Assembly: GCA_047971245.1 (NCBI GenBank)
Contig: JBKDZN010000306.1
Span: forward strand, 1-42,194
DNA: 42,194 nucleotides
Source: CADEDH01 sp047971245
Lineage (GTDB): Bacteria > Actinomycetota > Acidimicrobiia > Acidimicrobiales > SZUA-35
Direction: 5' to 3'
Position numbers and translations under genes: made by a program. A model generated the notes under the pieces. The model did no database searches. It saw only the letters and a program-made list of their open reading frames with translations, and was not told where the DNA came from. Below are positions 7,357-15,214 of this stretch, piece after piece (positions within the stretch are counted from its first letter, which is position 1; every line of letters starts with the position of its first letter).

Positions 7357-9054
7357 TCAGCGATGTGAGGTGGGAGGTGTCGGGTCGACTCCGTAGAGCG
7401 GCCACACGACCGCTGATGCTGCGGCCCGATCGCGAGCTCGGAAGGCGGCCCGAAGGTCGTTCTTCGCGTCCTCCGAAAGATCGTTCGGGCCGGGAACCCG
7501 GATCTTCCGGAGGTACTGGGCCTGGAAGCGATACGTGCCGCCGCGCATCTTCACGCAATAGGCGCCGACGAACAGGTTGGCGACATCGGACAGCAGCAGA
7601 CCGCCGAGGACCTCGAGGTCCCATTCGTCGGAGACGACGAAATACAGGTTGTGGTGTGGATAGTGGGCTCCAGGATCGAGGACCGGGTGAGCGGCGGCCT
7701 TCATGTCGGGCAGGAGCAGCTTCGGCCGGGCCTGGAGGGCGGGATCGATCTTGTCAATCGTTCGGTACCACCTGGCCGGCTGGCGTTTCGCCACATGCCG
7801 GCCACGGATCCGTTCGCCGTGGGCCTCGAGGTAGCGGGTGAGGCCCGGAAAGTCGCTCAACTCGACGAGCCGGCCCTGCTCCCAGGGGTTGACGAGGTAC
7901 CGACCGCCCCATTCCGCTTCCCCGCCGGCGATGTCGGACGCCGTCAGCAACGGGAGGAGCCGGCTGGGCTCGACGTCATCGGCGTGGGTTGTGATGAACA
8001 CGTCATCGCATCCGGTTGCCACGCCGATACCGACCCGGGTTCCCGTCCCCGGGTCTTCCAAGGGCGCGAACCGCGCTTCGAGGTGGGCGATGAGCTCCAG
8101 ATCGTGGGGGGACCCTGCGGGCCAGTGCGCACCGCCGGAGAACCAGGCCGGGAGCTCCGCGGCCTCGAACGCGGCACTGGACACCGGGACCGGAAGGTGG
8201 GCGTTGGTGAACCAGTTCGCGATGGATCCGGCATCGCTCGGCCCGAAGGCTGCCGTGGTGTCGGCCACCTTTGCCGGGCCCTGGGGCCCGTTGCGGATCA
8301 CGGTGATGGCAGGGTACGCGGCGACCGGATCCTCGAAGGCGTCGACGTCGTGGAGCACGAGCACGCCGTCGACGGCGTAGCGCGGCGCGACGAAGGATCG
8401 GAGATGGGCGCCGTACTGGTTTCGCATCCAGCGATCGGCGCAGATGAAGGCGAGCCGGCCGTCAGGAGCCAGGAGGGAGAGGCCGCGTTCGAAGAAACCG
8501 ACGAAGATGTCGGCCCGTCCCCGCATCGTCGTGAGTGCGCTCCGGTAGGCATCGCTGATCTCATCGGGGACGTCTTCGAGCCGGATGTACGGTGGGTTCC
8601 CGACGACGAAGTCAGCTTCCAGACCTCGATGGTCGGCGAGGAGGAAGTCGTCGGTGACGACCCACTGGCCGGAGAGTCGCTCGGCGACGTCCAGCGGCTC
8701 GCCGAGCTCGAGCAGCTTGTCGATGACCGCCTTGCGGGTGTGCTCGACGTTGGGCTCGAGCAGGTCGAAGGCTCGGATCGCGTGGCCGAGATCCGAGAGG
8801 CGGCGACCGTGGCGGGCGCACGAGTCCGCCAGCCGCTCCACGATCGGGATGATGAAGGCGCCACAGCCGCACGAGGGTTCGACGACCACCGAGGCGCCGA
8901 GATCCTCTTCGGCCCGGTACCCGGCGAGGTCGAGCAGCAGCTCGACGACCCATCGGCGGGTGAACACTTCTCCGTGCTGCCCAGCGGGGGCAGGCGCCCG
9001 ACTCGGCCTCTCCGTGGCGACATCCATCAACATCAACTGCGAGGTTCGGCTCAT
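7357..9054 (-). CDS. N6-adenine DNA methyltransferase of the XhoI/PaeR7I-like R-M system
   Basis: 565 residues. The SAM-binding motif I is VVVEPSCGCGAFIIP (about residues 58-72) and the catalytic motif IV is GNPPYIRLED with NPPY near residues 154-157, the signature of amino (N6A) methyltransferases. Upstream of motif I, GEVFTRRWVVELLLDLAGY is the usual family opening. The C-terminal half (from about 330) should hold the target-recognition domain (VGIGVATGCDDVFI, KLLLPDMKAAAHP, GGTYRFQAQYLRKI). The length is close to that of M.PaeR7I-type enzymes that methylate A in CTCGAG. The start has a Shine-Dalgarno-like GGAGAGGG 5-6 bases before ATG. CTCGAG occurs inside this gene (7612, 7825), so the host would need methylation. 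Confidence 0.9.
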   Translation of the reverse strand: MSRTSQLMLMDVATERPSRAPAPAGQHGEVFTRRWVVELLLDLAGYRAEEDLGASVVVEPSCGCGAFIIPIVERLADSCARHGRRLSDLGHAIRAFDLLEPNVEHTRKAVIDKLLELGEPLDVAERLSGQWVVTDDFLLADHRGLEADFVVGNPPYIRLEDVPDEISDAYRSALTTMRGRADIFVGFFERGLSLLAPDGRLAFICADRWMRNQYGAHLRSFVAPRYAVDGVLVLHDVDAFEDPVAAYPAITVIRNGPQGPAKVADTTAAFGPSDAGSIANWFTNAHLPVPVSSAAFEAAELPAWFSGGAHWPAGSPHDLELIAHLEARFAPLEDPGTGTRVGIGVATGCDDVFITTHADDVEPSRLLPLLTASDIAGGEAEWGGRYLVNPWEQGRLVELSDFPGLTRYLEAHGERIRGRHVAKRQPARWYRTIDKIDPALQARPKLLLPDMKAAAHPVLDPGAHYPHHNLYFVVSDEWDLEVLGGLLLSDVANLFVGAYCVKMRGGTYRFQAQYLRKIRVPGPNDLSEDAKNDLRAAFRARDRAAASAVVWPLYGVDPTPPTSHR

Positions 9055-9174
9055 TCGGCCCTCTCCGCCCGACCCAAACTACAGCCCTGTGATCCCATGC
9101 GCCCGCACACTACTGATCCGGTGTGACAGGAACTCAGGACTGATCCGGGGTGCACGGCCCCCGAGCGGTGGTGG
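9055..9174. other. Gap between the exopolysaccharide operon end and the R-M pair
   Basis: About 120 bp. It should hold the R-M promoter: on the minus strand TGTAGTTT lies about 21 bases before the methyltransferase start, followed by a ribosome binding site. A small GC hairpin (GGGG at 9147, CCCC at 9158) lies just after the DUF2334 stop and might help end the upstream operon. No gene seen. Confidence 0.35.
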
Positions 9175-10989
9175 CTAACCGAGCTCGGTCGAGTCGACGA
9201 AGGTGTAGCCGAGGTCCTCGATGCCCCGGATGGTCTCCAGCAGCATCCGGGTGCCCAGATACGGGTGGTAGAAGAAGCTGGCGTAGCCGTCCCTGACCAC
9301 GAGGCTGGCTTCCGCCGCCGACACCAGATCGGCCGGGGTCCGGCCCGGATGGTTGTTCTGAGGCTCGGGGATGATGTTCCCCAGGGTTTCCGGCACCACG
9401 AACGAGCCGTACACGTCGGTCACCGGGTAGGGGAAGTACTGGCCGCCGATCATGCTGTAGTCGATCTCCCCACCGCTCAGGTAGCCCGGGTAGTACTGGG
9501 ACCGTTCGTACCGTCGTCCGAACCGGGCGTCGACCGCGGCATAGTCGGGGACCGAACCGGCGTAGTGCGGGAACTCGAACGTCGTGGGCACGTCGAGGCC
9601 GGCGGCCACGAACTCCGCTTCGGCCTGGGCGATCCGCCCGGCCGCCCACTGCTGGGAGTCGCCGGGGACCGGTCCGTCGTAGATCACGTAGTCGTTCTCG
9701 TCGATGTGGGTGGCGTAGAACTCGAAATCAGCCGCGCTGACCCCGTTGTAGGGATTGTCGACGGTGCCGAACTGGTGGGTGTAGCCGTGCATCAGCAGGG
9801 TGCCACCCTTGCTCTGCATGTACTTGAGCGCGTCGACCACCTCCGGCCGGTCCGACAGGCTGTAGGAGACCGGCACCCCGTCGTTGAAGACCCCGTGCGG
9901 GTCGACGTAGCGGGCGTAGACGGCCACTGCGAACGGGATGCCGCGCAGGGACAGGGCATCGGCGACGCTGCGCAGGTTCTCGGGGCTGGCGTTCGGACCG
10001 ACGTCCTCGATCCGGACCAGGGCCTGGTGCCGCTCGGGGGTGTCCGGCGCGAGCAGGTCGAACAGGAGGTCGGCGAAGATCAGGTAGCGATCCCGGAAGT
10101 CGACGTAGGCGAACGGGAGCTCCCCGATGTAGGTGAGGTTGCCGGACCGGACCACCCACGGGAACCGGGTGCCGTCGGGCCGCACGGCAAGGGCAGGGGT
10201 CTCCACCCGGTCCGGGTCGAGACGGTCGTAGGTCATGATCCCGGACTGGTTGTCCGGGGATCGGTTCAGGTTCCGGTCCTTGTAGGACACCGTCGCCACC
10301 GGCTGGGCGTCGAATCCGGCCCAGATCCACCCGTAGTCGGCTTCGAAGCCGGGGTCGTGCGCGGTGAGCTGCCAGATGTTGTTGTACATCCACAACACCG
10401 GGACCGCCCCGGCCAGGGTGTCGGTGAGGAACGCCTCGGGCAGAGGTTCGTCGTAGGTCGAACCGACGTAGACCACGGCCCGGTAGCTGCCCATCTCCCC
10501 GGCCGCGTACTCCCCGACCGGTTTGGCCACCCACGGGCCGAAGTGGGAGACCAGGTTGGCGGCCATCTGGGCGTAGAGCTCCCCGACCGCTCCCCATTCC
10601 CCGGAGTTGTCGTACAACACCAGGGTGGGCGCCCCCGGGTTGGGGGCATCAGCGGCGGTGAGCGCGTCGCCGGGGGCCTCCGCCAGGCCCCGCATGTCGG
10701 CCGGGTTCGGTTCACCCGGGGTGTTCCTGGCCCCGTCGTGGGCGCCGGCGACACCTCCGGCGTCGGCCGACTGGCCCGACTCGGTGGGGCTGGCCGTACC
10801 CGACGGGCCGGGCACGACATTGATGGGAACCGCCGAAGCGGCCATCGGTCGCATCGCCTCGGCCGGGGCCAGCCTGAGGCTCTCGGCGGCCGGCCCGAAC
10901 GGGGCGACGGCCAGCACGGCCAGGAGGACGGCCAGGATCGTGGTCATCGTGGCCATCCGGGAGAGGGCCTGCACGCGGGTCCGTTTCAT
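9175..10989 (-). CDS. Secreted DUF2334 polysaccharide-deacetylase-like protein
   Basis: 604 residues from the ATG at 10989, which has AAGGTGG as ribosome binding site and overlaps the upstream GH5 stop as ATGA. A signal peptide is visible (ILAVLLAVLAVAPFGPAAES), then a long low-complexity linker to about residue 115. Residues 125-290 form an alpha/beta region (PTLVLYDNSGEWG..). The DUF2334 domain (about 320-600) has LVRIEDVGPNASPENL with a putative metal Asp, GTLLMHGYTHQFGT with an HxxxH pair, TFEFPHYAGS, and ASFFYHPYLG. These match the NodB-like metal-dependent carbohydrate deacetylase layout. As last gene of the glycan operon it would act on the exported polymer. The substrate is inferred from context. 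Confidence 0.85.
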   Translation of the reverse strand: MKRTRVQALSRMATMTTILAVLLAVLAVAPFGPAAESLRLAPAEAMRPMAASAVPINVVPGPSGTASPTESGQSADAGGVAGAHDGARNTPGEPNPADMRGLAEAPGDALTAADAPNPGAPTLVLYDNSGEWGAVGELYAQMAANLVSHFGPWVAKPVGEYAAGEMGSYRAVVYVGSTYDEPLPEAFLTDTLAGAVPVLWMYNNIWQLTAHDPGFEADYGWIWAGFDAQPVATVSYKDRNLNRSPDNQSGIMTYDRLDPDRVETPALAVRPDGTRFPWVVRSGNLTYIGELPFAYVDFRDRYLIFADLLFDLLAPDTPERHQALVRIEDVGPNASPENLRSVADALSLRGIPFAVAVYARYVDPHGVFNDGVPVSYSLSDRPEVVDALKYMQSKGGTLLMHGYTHQFGTVDNPYNGVSAADFEFYATHIDENDYVIYDGPVPGDSQQWAAGRIAQAEAEFVAAGLDVPTTFEFPHYAGSVPDYAAVDARFGRRYERSQYYPGYLSGGEIDYSMIGGQYFPYPVTDVYGSFVVPETLGNIIPEPQNNHPGRTPADLVSAAEASLVVRDGYASFFYHPYLGTRMLLETIRGIEDLGYTFVDSTELG

Positions 10990-12131
10990 GATCCACCTTC
11001 TCTGGGTGCGGGTTGGGTGGCCGGCCGGGCGGTCGGGCCCGACCAGTGGGCCCGACATACGGCCAGGCGGGGGTCGTCACGGCCGCTCAGTGCGGTGAGC
11101 GCCAGGGGGTCCTGCGTCCATCCGGGCGATGCCGCCGGCCCCCACATCCACATGGCCCAGGAGACACCGGCGCGTTCGAGGTGGCGCAACACCCCATGGA
11201 GGTAGTCCTCCCCGTCGGGACGGTCACCGGTCACCCCGAGCTCGAGGACGGCGAGCGGGACGCCCCGGTCGGCGGACGCCTCGATCGCGGAGCGGAGCGC
11301 CCCGGCGAACCGGTCGACGGCCCGGTCCGAACCCGCCCCGCCGGGCGTGTTGGTGTAGTCGTAGGGCGTGTACAGGTGGACCACGTCGACCGTGTCGGGG
11401 ATCGAGGGCTTCGGCAGCAGCGGCATCCAGGCCGGGGTGGCCCAGCCGTCCGGCTCCACCAGGATCGGTGTGCGATGATCAACGGCCCGGACGGCCGCAG
11501 CCAGACGAGCCTGGAAACCACCCCAGTCGGCGACGTCACCCCGGTGACGGGCGAGGAACGCCGCTGGGTCGTCCGGCCCGACCACCACCGAGGCATTGGG
11601 CTCCACCATCAGGTCGTAGCCGACGATCGCCGGATGACCGCCCAGGGTCGAGGCCAGGTAGGTCCACATGGCCACCCAGGCGTCCTGGGCCACCGGATCG
11701 GTCCAGACCGTCTCGATGAGGTCGGCGGGCGCGTAGTAGCGGCCGACGTCGCCCCGGACGAAGGTGATCTCGCTGCGCCCCGGTCCGGTCCGCATCGCCA
11801 CCACCGCCCGGAGCCCGGCCCGATCCACCTGATCCAGCAGGTCGATCAGGTTCTCGGTCACGGCCGGATCCAGGCGGTAGGGCGGGACCTCGGTGTACAC
11901 ACCCGGATGGGACAGCACGACCATGTTCGCCCCGGTTGCGGCCAGGGCCTCGAGATCGACCGTGGTGTACCGGGGCACGACCGCACCGCCGGCGATCAGC
12001 CTGGGGTCGGTGTCGTACGCGCCGACACGTCGCTGGAACAGGTTCGCCCCCCGCCAGTGGCCATCCCGCCAGCCGGCCATGGCGTCGGCCCGGCCCGGGC
12101 AGCCGGACGGGGGCCGAGGTCCGGGGTTCAC
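10986..12131 (-). CDS. GH5-like (clan GH-A) glycoside hydrolase of the exopolysaccharide operon
   Basis: 381 residues from the GTG at 12131, which overlaps the wecB stop as GTGA; its own stop overlaps the next start as ATGA. The TIM-barrel signals of clan GH-A are present: HWRGANLF near the N-terminus, an acid/base Glu in YDLMVEPNASV (E177), VVHLYTPYDY, a nucleophile Glu in VLELGV (E297), and SWAMWMWGP on the last strand. The usual NEP tripeptide is VEP here, so the Asn that normally contacts the sugar 2-hydroxyl is missing. No signal peptide is visible from any start compatible with the overlap, which is odd for a polysaccharide-trimming enzyme. It could be a cytoplasmic glycosidase or be exported in an unrecognised way. 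Confidence 0.8.
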   Translation of the reverse strand: MNPGPRPPSGCPGRADAMAGWRDGHWRGANLFQRRVGAYDTDPRLIAGGAVVPRYTTVDLEALAATGANMVVLSHPGVYTEVPPYRLDPAVTENLIDLLDQVDRAGLRAVVAMRTGPGRSEITFVRGDVGRYYAPADLIETVWTDPVAQDAWVAMWTYLASTLGGHPAIVGYDLMVEPNASVVVGPDDPAAFLARHRGDVADWGGFQARLAAAVRAVDHRTPILVEPDGWATPAWMPLLPKPSIPDTVDVVHLYTPYDYTNTPGGAGSDRAVDRFAGALRSAIEASADRGVPLAVLELGVTGDRPDGEDYLHGVLRHLERAGVSWAMWMWGPAASPGWTQDPLALTALSGRDDPRLAVCRAHWSGPTARPATQPAPREGGS

Positions 12132-13300
12132 CCGGCCAGACCGAGCGACGCGGCGATCGCGTCCACGGTGCGGACCGCAGCCGTCCCGTCGCCGTAGGGG
12201 TTCACGGCGTTGGCCATGGCGGCGTAGGCCGCCGGGTCGGCGACCAGCCGTTCCACCTCGACGACGATGCGCGCCCGGTCGGTTCCCACCAGCCGGGCGA
12301 CCCCGGCCTCCACACCTTCCGGGCGTTCGGTCGTATCCCGCATGACCAGCACCGGTTTCCCGAGACCCGGCGCCTCTTCCTGGATGCCGCCGCTGTCGGT
12401 GAGCACGAGGCGGCACCGGTCGAGCAGGGCCACCAGTTCGACATAGTTGACCGGCTCGGTGACCACCACATTGTCGAGGCCGGCCAGCGGGGGCAGCACC
12501 TGGTCACGCACCAGCGGGTTCCGGTGAATGGGGAACACCAGAACGATCTCGGGGTGGCGGGTGGCGATCTCGGCCAGGGCCCGACCGATCTGGGCCATCC
12601 CGTCACCCCAGGATTCGCGACGGTGGGCGGTCACCAGGATCATGGGCCGGTCGTCCTCGTCGAGGAACCGGAGGGCCTCGGTCTCGAACCCGCTCCGGTT
12701 GGCCCGGACCCACTGGAGGGCGTCGATCACGGTGTTCCCGGTGCGGACCACGCGGGCCGGATCGATCCCTTCCCCGAGAAGGGCGTCGACCGCCCGCTCG
12801 GTGGGCGCGAGGTGGAGCGAGGCCAGCTGGGAGGTCATCCGCCGGTTGATCTCCTCGGGGAACGGGGAGTACGGGTTGCCGCTGCGCAGCCCCGCTTCGA
12901 GGTGGGCGACCGGGATCTGGCGGTAGAACGCGGCCAGTGCCCCGCACATGGTTGTGCTGGTGTCGCCCTGGACGGCCACCAGATCGGGCGAGAGCTTCTC
13001 GAAGGCCTGGTCGAGACCCTGCACCGCGGTGCTGGTCACCCCGGCCAGGGTCTGACCCTGCTGCATGATGGCCAGATCGACATCGGGCTCGACACCGAAC
13101 AGGGTCAGCACCTGGTCGACCATCTCGCGGTGCTGACCGGTGAGCACGACCCGGGGCCGGAAGCGGGGATCGGCCTCCAGGGCCTGCACCAGCGGGGCCA
13201 TCTTGATGGCCTCGGGCCGGGTGCCGAACACGACGGCGACCTCGGCGACCGCCTGGGACGACAGCGTGTTCTCGGACGACAGCGTGTTCTCGGACGGCAC
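12128..13300 (-). CDS. wecB: UDP-N-acetylglucosamine 2-epimerase (non-hydrolysing)
   Basis: 390 residues from the GTG at 13300, which has GGAGAAG 4 bases upstream; a TTG at 13324 would add 8 residues. Family signatures are complete: VVFGTRPEAIKMAPL at the N-terminus, AVQGDTSTTM, VAHLEAGLRSGN, SPFPEEINRRM, TGNTVIDAL, LTDSGGIQEEAPGLGKPVL and RDTTERPEGVEAG. The enzyme interconverts UDP-GlcNAc and UDP-ManNAc in the cytoplasm. It sits between the GT2 synthase (36 bp upstream) and the GH5 gene (GTGA overlap), so UDP-ManNAc supply for the operon's polymer is the likely job. No UDP-ManNAc dehydrogenase is present nearby. The extreme N-terminus carries a duplicated SENTLS peptide from an 18-bp DNA repeat. 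Confidence 0.95.
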   Translation of the reverse strand: MPSENTLSSENTLSSQAVAEVAVVFGTRPEAIKMAPLVQALEADPRFRPRVVLTGQHREMVDQVLTLFGVEPDVDLAIMQQGQTLAGVTSTAVQGLDQAFEKLSPDLVAVQGDTSTTMCGALAAFYRQIPVAHLEAGLRSGNPYSPFPEEINRRMTSQLASLHLAPTERAVDALLGEGIDPARVVRTGNTVIDALQWVRANRSGFETEALRFLDEDDRPMILVTAHRRESWGDGMAQIGRALAEIATRHPEIVLVFPIHRNPLVRDQVLPPLAGLDNVVVTEPVNYVELVALLDRCRLVLTDSGGIQEEAPGLGKPVLVMRDTTERPEGVEAGVARLVGTDRARIVVEVERLVADPAAYAAMANAVNPYGDGTAAVRTVDAIAASLGLAG

Positions 13301-13310
13301 GGTCTTCTCC
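13257..13310. repeat. 18-bp tandem repeat at the wecB start
   Basis: Two exact copies of GACGACAGCGTGTTCTCG (13257-13274 and 13275-13292) are followed by a degenerate third copy (13293-13310). Read on the coding strand it makes PSENTLSSENTLSS at the very start of WecB, before the conserved fold, and the third copy includes the ribosome binding site and start codon. Confidence 0.9.
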
Positions 13311-13336
13311 AACGTTCTCGGCAACAGGCGTTCGGA

Positions 13337-14686
13337 TCAGGCGGCCTCGGCCTGACGGGCCGCGGCCGACACCGGGGCGGCGGCGTCGAGCCACGGCTCC
13401 GGATGGGCGGATTCCATCAGTCGATCGGTCTTGGCCCAGGCGCCCTGGCCCCGCACCGTGCGGACGACGCCCTTCCATCCCGAGATGAACCAGAGACCGC
13501 AGTAGACGAGATAGAGATGGGCGATGGTCAGGCCCCGCAGGAACCCCATCTCCGGTTCCCGTCGCCACAGCACGAGGGCCACCACGGGGCAGGGGGTGAA
13601 GGCAATGGCGTACGCCAGGGCTCCCTGGGGCGAGGACAGCCCGGCCAGGGTGCCGGCCGGTTCGACGATCAGCTGGGCGGCCATGGCGATCCAACCGATC
13701 ACCACGGCCAACGACGTGACGAGCATCAGCACCGGCCCGGCCAGGTGGTAGGCGAGATCGGCTTTGACCCGGAAGGGCAGATCCGATCGCCACAGGTCGA
13801 TGATGTAGCCGCGGCACTGGAGGTGCCCCTGGAACCAGCGGGTGCGCTGCCTGATCCAGCGGCTGACCGAGGTGAGACCCTGCTGATCGACCCAGGTGGT
13901 CGGGCAGTGACGGAGCTCGTGTCCTTCCAGGATGAGCCGGAGACCGACCTCGAGGTCTTCGGTGAGGCAGCTCGACCACGGCTCGGCCCCGAGGTCCTGG
14001 AGGGCATCGAGCCGGGTGAACTGACCGTTGCCGCCCAGGCTGGGGCTGGAGAGCCGGTTGCGGCCGGTCTGGATCACGTCGGTGAACAGGCCGAACTCGA
14101 CGTCCTGAAATCGGGCCAGGAGGTGCTCGGGGGCATTGCGGATCTTGACCCCGATCTGGACCCCGGCCACCGCGGGGTCGGCCAGGTAGGGGGCCACACG
14201 GTCCAGCGCCGACGGTTCCAGGCGGCCGTCGGCATCGATGATGGCCACCACGAGTTCGGCCCGGCCGGCGTTCCACGGCGAGCGGAGCAGCCAACGGTAC
14301 GCGGCGTTGAGGGCGTGCCCCTTGCCCAGCTGGGCGTTGGGGGCCCGGCGTCGCAACACGTAGACCCGGGGATCATCGGCGAACTCGGCCAACACGTCTG
14401 CGGTGCCGTCGGAGGAATCATCGTCGATGATCACCACCCCGACCGCCCCGGCCCACCGGCCCTGATCGAAGGCCAGAAGCGACTGGACTGTGGCACCAAT
14501 CACTCGCTCTTCGTTCATACAGGGTACGAGAAAGACGAAGGCCATGTTGCTCGACGGTTCGCGCAGTGCCGGCTTGATGCGCCGCGACAGCAGGAACACG
14601 ATCAGGCCGTGGGCCATCATCACCGCCCACAGCGCCAGGAGGACCCACCCCGAAATGGTGATGACGTCGCCGAGGATCGAGCTCAT
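13337..14686 (-). CDS. Processive-type family 2 glycosyltransferase (polysaccharide synthase)
   Basis: 449 residues. An N-terminal membrane segment (residues 9-34) is followed by a GT-A domain with the full processive set: IIDDDSSDGT (D88-D90), DAD (151-153), TED (242-244) and QRTRW (280-284). Three or more membrane segments follow (about 310-340, 352-375, 385-405). This is the architecture of cellulose, hyaluronan and PgaC-type poly-GlcNAc synthases, which polymerise an NDP-sugar on the cytoplasmic face and extrude the chain. Its start overlaps the stop of the upstream small membrane protein as ATGA. With a 2-epimerase next door, UDP-ManNAc or UDP-GlcNAc is the likely donor. The polymer cannot be named from sequence. 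Confidence 0.92.
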   Translation of the reverse strand: MSSILGDVITISGWVLLALWAVMMAHGLIVFLLSRRIKPALREPSSNMAFVFLVPCMNEERVIGATVQSLLAFDQGRWAGAVGVVIIDDDSSDGTADVLAEFADDPRVYVLRRRAPNAQLGKGHALNAAYRWLLRSPWNAGRAELVVAIIDADGRLEPSALDRVAPYLADPAVAGVQIGVKIRNAPEHLLARFQDVEFGLFTDVIQTGRNRLSSPSLGGNGQFTRLDALQDLGAEPWSSCLTEDLEVGLRLILEGHELRHCPTTWVDQQGLTSVSRWIRQRTRWFQGHLQCRGYIIDLWRSDLPFRVKADLAYHLAGPVLMLVTSLAVVIGWIAMAAQLIVEPAGTLAGLSSPQGALAYAIAFTPCPVVALVLWRREPEMGFLRGLTIAHLYLVYCGLWFISGWKGVVRTVRGQGAWAKTDRLMESAHPEPWLDAAAPVSAAARQAEAA

Positions 14687-14946
14687 GACCCCGACGCTCC
14701 ACCGCCGGGGGCTTCGCGCCGCTGGGAGACGTAGATCTTGACGTAAAGGCTGAACAAGGCCAGCCCGACACTCAACAACAGAAGTCGGGAGCCGTGGTGG
14801 AACTGCAACGATGCCACCTGCTCTTGGACGCGCTCCAATGTTGGCGTGACTGCCGCCACGCCTCCGCCTATTACCACTCGCACGATCGAATACCGGCCTT
14901 CACCCACAATGACGCGAACGTCCACATCCCCTGGATCGCCCGTCAA
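14683..14946 (-). CDS. Small single-pass membrane protein, possible synthase partner
   Basis: Up to 87 residues from a TTG at 14946; GTG codons at 14925 and 14907 are alternative starts and no strong ribosome binding site decides. A helical stretch (TLERVQEQVASLQFHHGS) precedes one membrane segment (RLLLLSVGLALFSLYVKIYV) and a basic/Gly-rich tail. Its TGA overlaps the synthase ATG as ATGA, which argues for a translated, coupled gene. Synthase-dependent exopolysaccharide systems often carry a tiny membrane partner for the GT2 (PgaD for PgaC), and this could play that part, but there is no sequence family match that I recognise. Confidence 0.55.
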   Translation of the reverse strand: MTGDPGDVDVRVIVGEGRYSIVRVVIGGGVAAVTPTLERVQEQVASLQFHHGSRLLLLSVGLALFSLYVKIYVSQRREAPGGGASGS

Positions 14947-15085
14947 CCGTTCGCCGCCTCATCACCAACGCCGCCGCACCCACACTGGTTCCAGGTTGGG
15001 CAGCTCGTCTACGCGGCCATCGTAACCACATGATTGGACACGCGCATCCCGTAAGCATGAGGAAATCTCACTGGCACGCATTCTT

Positions 15086-15133
15086 CGTTTGCCCGTTATT
15101 GTCGATTAAACCCACCGACATATCCGGCAAACG
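15086..15133. repeat. 48-nt imperfect inverted repeat in the operon leader
   Basis: Outer arms CGTTTGCC (15086-15093) and GGCAAACG (15126-15133) are perfect 8-bp complements. Inside them TGTCG (15100-15104) pairs with CGACA (15116-15120), and three more pairs join the two helices. The loop is ATTAAACCCAC. It could be a protein operator or an RNA hairpin in the 5' leader of the minus-strand operon. Confidence 0.7.
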
Positions 15134-15208
15134 TCTCACCCACTCGCCCACACGGACGGATCCTCCCGTCTCATGAGGGCACGCGCCGGCGGGCGGCGAA
15201 CACTCAGT

Positions 15209-15214
15209 TACTGT
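15209..15214 (+). promoter_or_regulatory. -10 element, leaderless type, for the serine hydrolase
   Basis: TACTGT ends 7 bases before the ATG at 15222. No -35 match is visible. Confidence 0.5.

Noticed and set aside
14794..15033. Small plus-strand open frame in the low-GC region.
   Set aside because: No ribosome binding site or family similarity, and it overlaps the coupled small membrane protein gene on the other strand.
15060..15133. Possible cyclic-di-GMP (GEMM) riboswitch ahead of the exopolysaccharide operon, because the minus strand has GGGCAAAC and further down GGTTACGATGG.
   Set aside because: The essential GACGCAAAGCC-like segment and the paired helices of the GEMM fold are absent; the similarity is limited to two short stretches.
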